A stretch of DNA of 64,000 nucleotides from Cerioporus squamosus (taxonomy: Eukaryota > Basidiomycota > Agaricomycetes > Polyporales > Polyporaceae). This document shows positions 46,801-57,480 of this stretch, piece by piece. Within the stretch, counting starts at the first letter, position 1. Each line of letters opens with the position of its first letter. The notes beneath the pieces were generated by a model, which was not told the origin of the DNA, did no database searches, and saw only the letters and a program-made list of their open reading frames with translations. The DNA is taken from contig JABYQS010000122.1 in assembly GCA_022592435.1 (NCBI GenBank), forward strand, positions 50,321 through 114,320. Direction: 5' to 3'. The translations under genes were made by a program, and so were the position numbers.

Positions 46801-48378
46801 TTACACGCGCTGCCACGCGCCAAACGTGTCAAGATTCATGTAAAGTGCAGATTCATAGGGATCCGTCTGCGAAGTTGCTCCCTGACGCGAGTCGAGAGTC
46901 TTGATGTGTGTCAAAGAATCCGTTCCTACATCGAAAAGGTCGCCCTCCTGGCCATCGGGTAAGGCGTTCTCACTGATGTAGTGCAGGTCTAGTATCCCAA
47001 CTGCGGCATGTGCTGCAAATAAGAGAGTTTGCTTTCAAACATATATTGTTCAGGCGCACCTAGTTCGAGACCGAGACCGACATTGACGACGGCAGGTTGA
47101 GTCTTCCTCAAGAGGTCTTCAATGTCAAAATCTATCTCTGGCGGTCGGATCTTTTGCCTGACATTCAGAAGCTATCCGGACAGCATGACTTCCAGCAGAA
47201 GGCGAGCCTGCGCACCTTGTTCAGGGTCACTACATCATGCGTGGACGCAGCAGCAAAACTCGACGTGGAGTGCTGAAGTACGTGTAAAGGGGGTTAGCGT
47301 GCTGCACGGCCATACGCACGACTATCGGAGAATGACGGACCTCAAAGATGTAGGTAAGAAGGTCGTCAACAGGGTCCCTTGCCTGCGGCAGCAGGATTAA
47401 ACACCTGCCGGGCAAAATAAACAAACCAGGTGAATTGCTCACCCTAGACCGGCGATTCCGACTGCTCTCATTCTGATCCTCACCATCATCCGGATCTTCT
47501 TCCCTATCTGGTAGCCTGTCGGAACCTGCAGCACCGCGCAGGTCCACGGGTACACCGTTGCGCCTTCGCATCTTGAAGTAGTGGACAAAGATGCATTGGT
47601 CTCGCCGCCAGGAGTTGGGTGACCGCCCTGAGATTATACACTGCTCTTGCAGTGCGACGCCTGCGAGGCTGGTCTGGGGCGGAAGGACAGGTGAAGAGCC
47701 GTTCAGGTTCCAGGAGTGGAACGACAAAGTCGCATCGACTGGCGCCTCGTCAAAGGCGACGGCGAAGTACGAAGACGTCTTGAGTGTCTGCGAAACCAGG
47801 ACGATATCCCACGGAGTCAAGGAGCAGGAGTCGTGCTGGGCTGCGAACTCGCACCAGTCATCGAAGTGCTGCAGCATGTGTCGTATGATGGGACGGTGGC
47901 CGGCTAGTCCGTATAGCTCTACGGGGGACCGACAAGCAAGGATTGCTCCTGATGATTCGCGGCAATGGAATATGTGACTGACAGTGACCACGCCGTTAGC
48001 GAAAGAACGCGGCTGCCAGAGCAGGGCCACAACGTACGAGGAGAGGCTCGATTCAGCCGCACTTCAGTGAGTGCGCCCGACGTATGAGAGACTTCCACCA
48101 GCCAATACGGGGCTCAGCGTGAGCTCCCGAGTTGCGGAAGAGAACAGTGAGACGTATGGCTGGTGATTCGAGGGGACCCCGTTGATTTGAACCGGGTCTT
48201 GAGCAGGTGCGAGCGCGTTGAACAGCGGTTTGACGCGACCATCCTGTATCCAACCGACCTGTCCCACCTTCACGTCTCCAGCACGCCATAGGGGATAGCC
48301 GTAGCCGAAGGGGTACAGCTGATCAGCAAAAATCTCGGCGGGGGGTGCTTTGTGAGGAGGCTCTTCGGGAACGCTCAT
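46801..48378 (-). CDS. YPLW/GDVG-family protein, copy 5 with a novel tail
   Basis: The start is the ATG at 48378. Motifs: GYGYPLW, VGQVGWIQDG in the GDVG position, PIIRHMLQHFDDW, LVSQTLKTSSYFAVAF, QCIFVHYFKMRRR, AAGSDRLP, DPVDDLLTYIFE, SFAAASTHDVVTL and EIDFDIEDLLRK. The phase-1 junction (acceptor TTTGCAG at about 47014) leads to an open last exon ending at TAA 46801-46803. It encodes about 70 residues unlike any other copy (starting HAAVGILDLHY). The second exon is more diverged than in copies 1-4, and the end of exon 1 near 48070 is uncertain because a TGA lies just before the best-looking donor. Function is unknown. Confidence 0.68.
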
Positions 48379-48810
48379 GGTGCTGGCAACGAGGGCAGGA
48401 GTAGGAGGTTAGACCTGTGAGCCGCCGGCGACTCATGCGCACCGAAGACTGGTAGGACGCCTCCCGTAGTTATAAGCAAGCAAAGTGTCGCTCAGGCCGT
48501 GCTCCGTGCGAACATCGATCGCCGGCTGAGAACCTAATACATACAGCGGTACAGCAATTGCCGGTTCTGTTGGAAGTAGGCGGCTTCGTAGACAGTTCGA
48601 ACCATATCAGTCTCGGAAGCTGCAACATGCGGCATTTGTGGCGGGCGCCAACTAGCTATCATCTCAGCATATAGCTTCCGGTACCAAATCTAAACGGAAC
48701 CTGCAGGCGGGCGAGAGGCAGTCGGAAGCCCGGGATTCAGCGGGGGCACTAATCTTTGCCACTCTGCACGCCGTCCGAAAGTTCCTGCTTACCCCTCCTC
48801 CTCCTAGTCC
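48379..48810. promoter_or_regulatory. Divergent gap between YPLW copy 5 and the F-box gene
   Basis: 432 bp between divergent starts; it should hold both promoters. No clear TATA box or coding signal is seen. Confidence 0.35.
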
Positions 48811-50150
48811 ATGGAGAGCCATACTTTTCCACCAGAGATCTGCGAATTCATCATCGACGCATGCGCGGGTTGTCCCCCGACTGGGAGCCTCCGGGAAGAC
48901 TGTTATGAGACGTTGGTTCTGTGCTCTCTGGTGTGCAAGGACTGGATGGCTCGCAGTCGACGGGACCTCTACCGACGGGTGGAAGTCTCCCGGGCCCGTC
49001 ACTGGGACCTCTTCGTCCGCACGCTGGAAGCCAATCCCGAGCTAGGCTCCTTCGTTGAAGAGCTGAGAGTCTCTCCTGGCTCCATGACGGAGACCGACCG
49101 CATCATGAGGGAGCAGCTACGTGCCGATGCTCACGCTCCGCCATTCTCCTACGGATTCCTCCCCCGCATTTTCCCGAGCCTCCGTGCTCTCCACCTGGGA
49201 TTAGCGTGGCGGGCCTTCCCGCCCCAGCACCGACGGCTCATCACACACTTCCCTATCGAGGAGCTCCATCTAGGTCGGTGGTCGGAGTACAGGCCCGTCC
49301 TCTTCCACCTGATCTGGTCGATCCGCAACCTGCGGTTCCTCACCATAGTCAGCACCATGAACCGAGCGCTCCCCGAAGCCGCATACGAGCGACTCAGCCA
49401 TCATTCGAAGATACGCGCATGTATGCCTCTCGAACGGCTCTCCCTCGACTTCGCAGTGCGTGCACTACGTCGTCGGCGTGTGGTATACATCATTGACATG
49501 TAGTCCAATTTTACCAACCGCCGGGTGCCACCGTAGGAGCCCGTTCCAACGAACTTCCCGCCACGGGGCGCGTTTGGGGCGGCGGTCGCGCATCTGAGAC
49601 TATCCTTCCACTACCTGCCTTTGGAGCGGGATCTTAACGGTCAGTCTACCATTGCGCATCCGAGGCGGAGTCCGCATGCTCATCGCCAAGGTCACAAACT
49701 TGAACAGCGTACATGGCGCTTGCGAGCTGCATAAGTCACTTCCGCAACCTGAAGACGCTGTCGGTCAGCTTCTACGACTACGGAGTATCGGGTTCGCACA
49801 CCCAATGGCGGTGCTGCGTGGGTCCGATCTTGAGTTCCTTTCTGTACGACATCACCAGCGATGCGTTCCACACCTTCAATGTCGCTCTCGAGTGCTACTG
49901 GAAGCGGAAGCAGGACATGACCGATGTCGTGTTCGACCATTTCTGCGCCGCCCACGTCCTGATGGCGCTCGATCAGTTTCCTCTCTCGGCCTATCTGAAC
50001 CTGCACCTTCGGTACATGGCCGAGGATGTGGAGCTAGAGAAGGAGCAGTGGTTGGTGGAGATGCGCGAGAGGCGACCCGGCTGGCGCCACGGGCTCGAAG
50101 TATGTGAGTGTGCGGCTGTTGTTGATCGCAGACTAGTAATGCCCCAGTGA
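48811..50150 (+). pseudogene. F-box protein gene with a premature stop
   Basis: The start MESHTFPPEICEFIIDAC at 48811 is a typical Agaricomycete F-box opening, followed by LCSLVCKDWMARSRRDLYRR and leucine-rich text. Exon 1 probably ends at the GTGCGT donor after LSLDFA (about 49458). Exon 2 begins at 49504. It reads in frame through GAFGAAVAHLRLSFHYLPLERDLN (kept here only as landmarks GAFGAAV and LPLERDL) but is interrupted by a TAG at 49534-49536. Exon 3 begins near 49709 (MALASCISHFRNLKTLSV) and the frame ends near 50100-50150. F-box proteins recruit substrates to SCF ubiquitin ligases. One in-frame stop and otherwise good exons suggest recent inactivation or a base error. Confidence 0.65.
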
Positions 50151-51160
50151 GCTCACATGTGGTTGTCGACAGCGACGGCATGACTGACCCACATACGCCG
50201 AGCTCCGTACATTGCTGAGCGAGGACTCTGTCCCCGAAGACCGGCATGAGGGACCGATACGGGTAATCGAAGTGGGTAAGGTCGCGGACGGGGGCCCGGA
50301 CGTATCCGCGGACGTTACTCGTGTGGGGTTCGACGTACATAGGTACCTCTCCGGGACGCTCAGAGTCGATGGGAGCAGCGTTCGTGCTTCCGGGCCTCCC
50401 GAACCTGCTTGAGCATGCTATGCAGAAGATGTTAGAACACTTTGAGTACTACTCTGTGACGCACGACTATCACGAACGATTGCCCAGCAGATTGGTGATA
50501 TTAAATGGGGGCCATGCGCTATTCAAAGCTCACGATTGCCACTCATAAACAAGAAAGTTCATGATCAGTCAAACGGAGCGCTCTTGTACGGTGTGCATTA
50601 ACGCAAGAGTCTGAGCAGTGAGATCTAGTGAGAACTCGAAGAAGCGCGATCGACACGGCGGTCAAAGAGGGCGGCAGAGAAGCGAGGACTATGAGAGCGT
50701 CGTGGGGATGCGCAGCAGACGGAGAGAGCGATGACCGGGAGGCGGTACGACGGCAGCGGCGGCAAACAAGGTTCGCGGCGACGAGAGTGCTCTCAGATGC
50801 CCGCGAACACGCAGAGCCAGGGCAGGAAGGCCAGAGGAAGCCGGCCATGAATCGGTGTATGAGAAAGAGCCCGGAGCGCTGCCGGGGAGAGCTGGATGGG
50901 GCGACAGAGAGCGAAGGCGAGCAGGAGCTGGCGCAGAGGACCAGCTGAGGATGTCGAGACGTCGATGACGCGCGTCGGGCACCGCCCTGCGACCATTACG
51001 TAATCATTCAGTGCCATTCCTGCTCGCCCTTTCTCTGCCCTTCTCTCCGTCCATCCACCACCCTCGCCCGACGACCCGCAGCCCCCCGCCCACGAACACG
51101 ACCGCAGCCAGCACAGTCTGCGCACAGAGAGTCCTCCCCGCTGCCCCGCCCCCCGCCATC
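50151..51160. other. Upstream region of the Rho2-type gene
   Basis: No coding motif is seen. The last 160 bp are C/T-rich and contain short CACCC-type runs, consistent with a promoter and leader. Confidence 0.45.
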
Positions 51161-52483
51161 ATGTCCGCCCAAAACCCGGTGCGTGTGTCCCGACACGCTG
51201 CAGCGTCCCTCGGCCGTGTCTCACTCCACTTCGCCCACAGATCAGGAGGAAGCTCGTCATCGTCGGCGATGGTCTGTCTCGCTCGCTCTCGTTCGCTGCC
51301 TGCGTGCTCACGTTGCGGTTCTCCAGGCGCCTGCGGCAAGACCTCCCTGCTCTGCTCCTTCGCCCTCGGCGAGTTTCCCAAGGAATACGTGAGTGTCTCT
51401 GCCGTTCGCGTCTTTGTCGTGCTGACGCGTGTCCTCTGCAGCAACCCAGTGAGTGCCGTCCACCTGCCTCAGGAGCCCGTGTTGACGCGTCTCGTCAGCC
51501 ATCTTCGAGAACTATGTCGCCGAGATTCGCTTAGACGGCAAGGCCGTCCAGCTAGCACTATGGGATACTGCGTGAGTTTATCTCTTGTCTGCTTCTCTCC
51601 CTATCCCCCATTCGCGCCCCTCAAGTCGGCTGGATTGCCCGACGTATGCCACACGCGGTCTCCCTGTGTCCACCATTGTCATTTCCGTGCCATCACGCGC
51701 CCCAGGCCGCTCTGCTCCCTATCAAGGTTGAACTTGGCACCATACTGCTTGACACCGCGCCACGCACTGCGTCGGATATGCGTTCTCTATTAACAGACTG
51801 CGCCTCCGTATCATCCCGAAGGGGGCCGACCGATGCCCGCGCACTGCTCTGATGTCAAACCGTGCTGACCATCTCCCGTTCATTCCGCAGCGGCCAGGAG
51901 GAGTATGAGCGCCTCCGGCCAATGTCCTATTCCAAGTCGCACGTTATCCTCATCGCGTTCGCCATCGACACCCCGGACTCGCTGGACAACGTAACAGTTA
52001 AGGTGCGCAGGCTACTTTGTCCCCATGTGAGGCAGCGTTCTTATGTTCCAACGCTTGTGCAGTGGATAGAGGAGGTACGGTCTATTTGCGGACCCCAGAT
52101 CCCCGTTATCCTCGTCGGTTGCAAGTCCGATCTCCGGCCACCACCTGGTGCGTCTGTCCAAGAAGGTCCTCCGGCTTTACCTGACGTTTCATTGCTCTGC
52201 GGCAGGCTCGCCAAATTACACGCAGTACGTCTCGCGAGAACAGGCTGAGCGCGTCGCTCAGGCTATCGGTGCGAGAGCGTACAAGGAGTGCTCGGCGCTC
52301 AAGATCGAGGGTGTCGACGACGTGTTCGAGGCCGCGACGCGCGCGTCCATGCTTATGCGCGAGGGTGTTCCCGCGCACGGCGGAGGCCATCAACACGGGC
52401 GACTCGGTGGGAGTATGGGCCACCGGAGATCGAGCAGCGGCGACGGCTGGGAGGACAAGGGCCGCTGTTGCGTTATCTGCTAG
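51161..52483 (+). CDS. rho2: Rho-family small GTPase, Rho2-type
   Basis: Eight exons join in phase: 51161-51178, 51241-51271, 51327-51388, 51442-51448, 51499-51571, 51891-52002, 52063-52147 and 52206-52483, giving 221 residues. Exon 4 is only 7 nt. Motifs: G1 GDGACGKTS, the effector-region FENYVAEI, G3 DTAGQEEYERLRPMSY, G4 GCKSDL, G5 ECSALK, the Rho insert region, and VDDVFEAATRA. The end is CCVIC: a CaaX prenylation box with an adjacent Cys for palmitoylation, as in Rho2. The sequence matches fungal Rho2 better than Rho1 or Rho3 (IDTPDSLDNV and YERLRPMSY). In yeasts Rho2 acts at the plasma membrane in cell-wall synthesis and polarity signalling. A Gly/His/Ser-rich insertion of about 30 residues before the CaaX box is unusual. 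The gene looks intact. Confidence 0.92.
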
Positions 52484-53400
52484 TCGGTCCCGGTGTAGGT
52501 GCGACGCAGTCGTAGGATGACCGACCCCGTAACGGTGCGAGTCGTTCTCCTGCGTTGTCCTCACTTCCTACGTGCGTCCTGCGCCCTAGTTCATCATATC
52601 CCTAATATCCATTATGACCCTCCTCCCCGCATGCCCCCACTATTGTATCATTGCATGCCCCCCCATGCTGCCCTCGCCCTGCCGCCACTTCATACCGTTC
52701 CGGCTCCCGCGACACTCGCGGGACTACACCTTCGTCGCGCCTCCCACCGCCTCAAGGACCGTTTCTCCTGCCGCCGTCACACACACGATCACTGTATCCG
52801 CGTACACACTACCGCACCCACACGGACCACACCACGCATACTGCACTCGCTCATCGCATCGCCCCACGCTCTTTACGATTGAACCGCTTTTCTCCTTGAT
52901 TCGCTGCGCGCGCACCCGGTCCCCCCATATCCTGCACGTCATTGCTTCCGATTCCGCTTCACGCACACGCACGCGCTCGCGCACGGACTTCTGGCTTGGA
53001 ACGGACTCTGCTTTTTCTTTTTGTCCTGTCTGTGTTTACTTCTATTACTACACTATCTGCCCTCTCCTCCCATGCGCGCGCCTCTCCCCCTCCTCCTATG
53101 GGCTGCGCGTCCCCCGCCCCTTTGCGCTTCGCTAGTACCCTGGACCTTCGCGTTCATACCGCTCTCCCCCTCCTCTCGGTCGCTGTCGCGCACGTAGCAC
53201 ATCTCTCTGTCGTCTACATATCTCTCTATCAGTACTATCGCCCGTCGATACATCCTCATCGCATGTCCTCCGTCCCTGCGCGTCCTCGCCGCATCCACTT
53301 ACGGTGAGTCCCTCCCTCCGTGCGTGCTCGTTCTCGCCGTCCGCAGTCTCCGATCGAGGTGCGTTCAAAACATCCAGCGTTGCGTACCTTTGCAGTTGGC
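52484..53400. other. 3' flank of the Rho2-type gene, low-complexity
   Basis: Strongly C/T-rich on the plus strand, producing Pro/Ser/Arg-type spurious frames in all phases. No gene is seen. Confidence 0.5.
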
Positions 53401-53475
53401 GTTCGTACTGACGTCATTGCTTAGGTGGCTGGGCTTCTTTCGGGTGCGTCGGGCCGTGTGGTCCGGGAGGGCCGT

Positions 53476-53517
53476 CGGGACTCGGGATTCGGGGGTTCGA
53501 ACCTCTCCCGAGTCCCG
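53476..53517. repeat. 12-bp perfect hairpin with palindromic loop
   Basis: CGGGACTCGGGA at 53476-53487 pairs perfectly with TCCCGAGTCCCG at 53506-53517. The 18-nt loop contains the palindrome GGTTCGAACC. It looks like a tRNA T-arm at first sight, but no acceptor or D arm fits on either strand. It lies about 120 bp left of the MITE. Confidence 0.7.
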
Positions 53518-53630
53518 TATCCCGATGCACTGGTCGAGCATTTGGGCTACGACTGTCTTCCGCTACTTGAACTAGAGGCTGGTTTGCGAGCCTACCTCGG
53601 CTGGCCGATGTGGTATCCCACCAACGCGCC

Positions 53631-53638
53631 GTGGTCAC
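53631..53638. repeat. Left target-site duplication of the MITE
   Basis: GTGGTCAC directly precedes the left inverted repeat and is identical to 54261-54268. Confidence 0.9.
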
Positions 53639-54260
53639 TAGTGTTGCCGCGAGTTCGAGTTAAATAGTCTCGAACCCAGACGGTTAGGGCGGTCCTTAAA
53701 AGGCAACGAGAAGGAGACAGAGGAGAGAAGGACCGGGGCCTAACCGTGTCTTGTCCCGTCCTCTGTCCGTTTCCTTGCCTTTTTAGGACGGGGCAGGACG
53801 CGTCCCTATAACGGCTGGCTTCGAGACTACGAGTTAAACTCGCGAGTTGCGAGTTCCGAACTCACGGAGTGGAGCAACTCGCGAGGCGAGGCAATCCACT
53901 CGCTCACATCGATGCAACTCGCTCCCAGCAGCGCCCGCATCTGGCGAGACTCCACCTAGGCGCTCGCCAGGGGGCTCGTTTTCGGGTTGCTTCCCCCGAG
54001 TCCCCCGCACCTCAAATTTCAGCCTCCCTGGCCTAGGTATGCTAGAGGACAGCATCCCAGACGGCCTCAGAGCCCTACTGGGCTTAGAATAATGCTCACT
54101 GAAGTAAATTTTTGGGAGTTTATGGCTCCTGCTGCCAGAATGTCCAAACTGGGGCAACTCGTGAGTTAAACTCGCAACTCGCCTCGGTCTGGCTCGGTGG
54201 AGCGAGTTAGACCGAGTGGCGCCAACTCGCCTCGCCTCACCTCACCTCGCGGCAACACTA
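53639..54260. mobile_element. hAT-type non-autonomous element (MITE), 622 bp
   Basis: The ends are perfect 15-bp inverted repeats: TAGTGTTGCCGCGAG at 53639 and its reverse complement ending at 54260. They are flanked by an identical 8-bp duplication GTGGTCAC. An 8-bp duplication with TAGTG..-type ends is the signature of hAT transposons. There is no transposase frame, so it must have been moved in trans. Subterminal zones are packed with short AACTCGC/GCGAGTT motifs in both orientations, as expected of transposase-binding sites. A nested foldback lies at about 53691-53795 (AAAAGGCAA..GACAGAGGA against its reverse complement). Confidence 0.9.
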
Positions 54261-54268
54261 GTGGTCAC
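54261..54268. repeat. Right target-site duplication of the MITE
   Basis: GTGGTCAC follows the right inverted repeat and is identical to 53631-53638. Confidence 0.9.
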
Positions 54269-54984
54269 CCTGCAGTCCACAAATCAAGCTAGGAGACGTT
54301 GGATACGTTGCGTGGGGCAGATTCTTCAGTCTCTGCAACGCCACGAGAGTAAACAGAGGGCTGGTCTATGGACGGCCCTTCCGCATGGTCATCGATAAGT
54401 CGCGGCACGGCAAGGAAACTGCCGTGCCGTAGCCGAGGGTCAGTGCGTGCTTTGGGTCTTATAGACTGAGACGAAGCTCCGTTGCCCGCCCACCCTACCC
54501 ATTCTTACACCACCCCATCGTTGGGTCAGGATCGTCTGCGTCGCACCCCTGCGTCTTCACTACGCGCTGCGCTGCGCCTCTGCGTTGCGTATCTGCATCT
54601 TCTTATCACTTGCAATCTGTCCCTCAAGTTATCCGCGCGCGATCTCATTTTCACTTCAAGTTGCGTCTGCGTCGTTTCTGCGTTGCGTTTGCGTTATGTA
54701 TGGGTGCTTTGACTTTCTGTACTCCCTTCGATTGATCAGGTTTAGGTGGTAGGTCTGCACCTAAACGGCGCCGGAAGGGCGAGCGGTCGGGGTAGCGGTT
54801 AAGCCCCGACGAGAGCTTTCGCAGGCTCGAAACCGTTGTACCTCCCGCTCCTCTAGCATCCCACTCGACTGGCTGACAGAGTCCTATCCTAGGAGACGAC
54901 TGTCTGCAGCCCGTATGATGGATGTGGTCAGCCCGGTGTGTGGTTGTCCATAGACTAGAGACTGGGCCGCGCTCGTTCCTCGCG
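54269..54984. other. Intergenic, no gene seen
   Basis: A stem GTCGGGG/CCCCGAC with a TTAAG-containing loop occurs near 54799-54823, and an imperfect GACTGGG..CCAGTC hairpin at about 54959-54995. Neither folds into a tRNA. Confidence 0.45.
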
Positions 54985-56240
54985 CGACCCAGTCTGTGTA
55001 ACTCGGAGTGGGAGCAGGATGGGCGGCTTCCCAAAGACTACGAGCCGCTCAAGTGGGACGCCAACCGTGGGACACGGACGTGTGAGACGGACGATCTACC
55101 ACACGGCAATATCTTGTACTACGGGTTCGAAACTGCGTTTTTTTGTAGCGCACACACAAGCGCGGAAAGGGTGCACGGTGTTGATTCAAGTTCATCTTCT
55201 AGGGGAATCAGCTCTCATCCGATCGAGTTCGAAGCTGCCCTCCTCTCGGCCGACTTGCATCTTGTCCAGCATTTCGCCGTGGACCGCATAGCTATGATGA
55301 ACTATATCAAGCGGTTTTACGCATCCTGGGTAGAGCTTGCCCAGGAGACAGGGCACGGTCGATTCAAGGACAGTCTGGTATTCATCTCGGCGACGGGGAC
55401 TACCACCCGCCAGGTCGGGCTGTAGCCCATTGGGTTCCCTCTCATTCCGCAACATATATCTAAACATACGGCGCAATCAGCAAGACCGGACTTTTGTGTT
55501 GGACGGGATGCTACAGGAATACACGATTAACAGTGCGAATAATGCCAGCGGGGATGCCCGAGAGGGGGTGCAGCAGTGCTTGTACATGCACTAGTACAAG
55601 TGGAAGCACAATCGGTCTGTATGGCCGCAGTACCTCATGTCGGCCGCTGCAGGGCCGCACGAGCTGCCCCGTGGTCCAGACGATAGCCCGCCCACTTGCG
55701 GCGTGACGGGCAAAACAGAACAGGTGAATTATCCGACTGTGCGTGTTCTACTGTGTCTCCGACTCGTACACTGTATAAAGGACGATACACGGTTCTGCAG
55801 CAGCCTGAGTGGGATCCGGTAGATGAGCTGCTCGACTACATCCTGGCGGTGCGCTAACGGTACATGTTCCTCTTAGCCCGTTCTTCACGCTGACTCCTTG
55901 ACATCAACCCTAGACCTCTGATGCGCGCGATTGCGTCCACGTACGACGTCTACAACGTCGTTAAGGTATGGCCGAGTGTCCCGGGTATTGCATCCTCCCT
56001 ATAATCTGTTTGATCCCACAGATGTCAGGAATAGACGACCTCAGGACGTCGTTGAAGCAAGGTTTACCTCCGGACACTGTCGATCACGCCGGGTGTACGT
56101 CGTGTCTCATCCTATCCTTCACTTATGACCGTTGACTCTCACTACGATCATAGTCGGTACCCTGATGCTGGAGGACTCGTACGGAAAACGGCTCGAAGAC
56201 TGGCAAGAGGAAACTACCATGAGGGAAGCAAGTGTTGGTC
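54985..56240 (+). pseudogene. YPLW/GDVG-family copy 6, truncated and decayed
   Basis: The first recognisable text is LPKDYEPLKW, equivalent to the middle of exon 1; the YPLW and GDVG motifs are missing. Later parts are clear: IKRFYASWVELAQ, LVFISATGTTTRQ, CLYMH then a TAG in place of a Tyr codon (about 55593) then YKWK, SAAAGPHELPRGPDD, WDPVDELLDYILA, AIASTYDVYNVVK, MSGIDDLRTSLKQ and, after the family's phase-1 junction, VGTLMLEDSYGKR. The 3' exon plan is preserved although the 5' end is gone. It lies 0.7 kb from the MITE. Confidence 0.72.
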
Positions 56241-56781
56241 AGTTCTCGCCTCCTCCACGCACACGGACATGCGCACAAGAGGATGACTGCTCTGCGGGTG
56301 CCAGTAACTCGTCCGCTAACATGGCGAACGCATGCACTATTCTGGCGTGTTGAGTCCAGAAGAGTTCATTAACTAGTCTCCGTCTCAGTCGTTAACCTCG
56401 ATGAGTGAGTACTCCGATACATTTGCATCCATGCATATTGATGACGCATTGAATTCTGGCTCTTGCAGGCTGACCTGTACTAGACCGTCTCCGTGATTTT
56501 ACAGCAGCTCGCTCCGAACTACATACGCCACCGCAACATGTATAGGTTCCAGCATCAATAATATTGTTCAAGCGCATACTCGGAGTCTCGCAGAATGACT
56601 TCTGGTACCCGAGATCTCTTCGTGCAGTAATCACGCCGGCGGCTCTGGCATTCCCGACGGCGTCCCATTCACGAGAGCCGCATCGTGAGCCCGGGTGAGG
56701 TACCCATACTGTGGCAAGTACCTTAACGACCGTCCAGTCAGCATCCGCCTCGCATACTACTTCCGTATCAGCAGGAGACAC
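56241..56781. other. Intergenic, no gene seen
   Basis: 3' flanks of the decayed copy 6 and of the convergent hydrolase gene. No motif is seen. Confidence 0.45.
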
Positions 56782-57480
56782 TCACTTATCGAAGAACGGC
56801 AGCAACTGCGGAGCTCCAGGGGTGTTGCGCCAGTCCCGCATCAGCTCGCACGCAACGGCGAACATCGAGAGAACGTGCACGCCCGCATCGCGCATGCGGT
56901 CGTTGGCCTCCTGAGCCGTCTTGACGTCGAACGTCCCGGAGGCGTCGCTGTTCGCAAACACGGTGTATCCCGCCTCACGGAGCGAGAGCGCAAGGAACGC
57001 AGTGCAGACCTGAGTGGCATTCCAGGTGAGTATTCATCCGTAACTATCTCGAGAATACTTCAGCAACTCACGTCGGTCGTGATGCCTCCGATGATGAGCT
57101 GCTTCTTCCCAGTCGCCGCCACCGCGTTCCGGAAGTCCTCGTTGTCCCACGCGTCCACCTCGCCCTGACGCTTGATGTAAGGCGCATCCGGATGCATCGC
57201 GATGACCTCCGCCGGCAGAGGGCCATTTTGCCCTAGTAAGTGAGTGAGTTGTCACTGCCCTGTGCTATGCAGCGGTGGCTGATGATAGCTCACCAGTCTC
57301 TGCGCTCGACGTGAGGATCGTAGGAAGGTTGAACACCTTCGCGAGCTCGGCGTGCGCAAGGATGCTGCTCTTGAACTCCTGGGGGGTCTTGTCGCGCGCG
57401 AGCTGGAAGAGCCCCTCTTGGTGGTCCACGATGAGGAGGGCCACGTTGTCCTTGTCGATGCGCTCGTACTTGAACGTCAT
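56782..57480 (-). CDS. Isochorismatase-fold cysteine hydrolase (YcaC-like)
   Basis: Three exons in phase: 57480-57294, 57232-57072 and 57009-56782, giving 191 residues, the normal length of the family. Catalytic residues are visible: Asp19 in LLIVDHQEGLF, Lys83 in PYIKRQGEVDAW and Cys118 in IIGGITTDVCTAF, matching the Asp-Lys-Cys triad of YcaC-type enzymes. The cis-peptide region GGITTD precedes the Cys. There is no signal peptide, so it is probably cytosolic. Family members hydrolyse amides or vinyl ethers; the substrate here cannot be told from sequence. The gene looks intact. It is convergent with the decayed copy 6 and has the same strand as the P450 1.3 kb away. Confidence 0.88.

Noticed and set aside
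53476..53517. tRNA gene (GGTTCGAACC T-arm look)
   Set aside because: The 12-bp stem and loop do not leave room for acceptor, D and anticodon arms on either strand.
54790..54860. tRNA-like sequence with GGTTAAG and CTCGAAACC
   Set aside because: The strong stem is GTCGGGG/CCCCGAC around the loop; no cloverleaf can be drawn.
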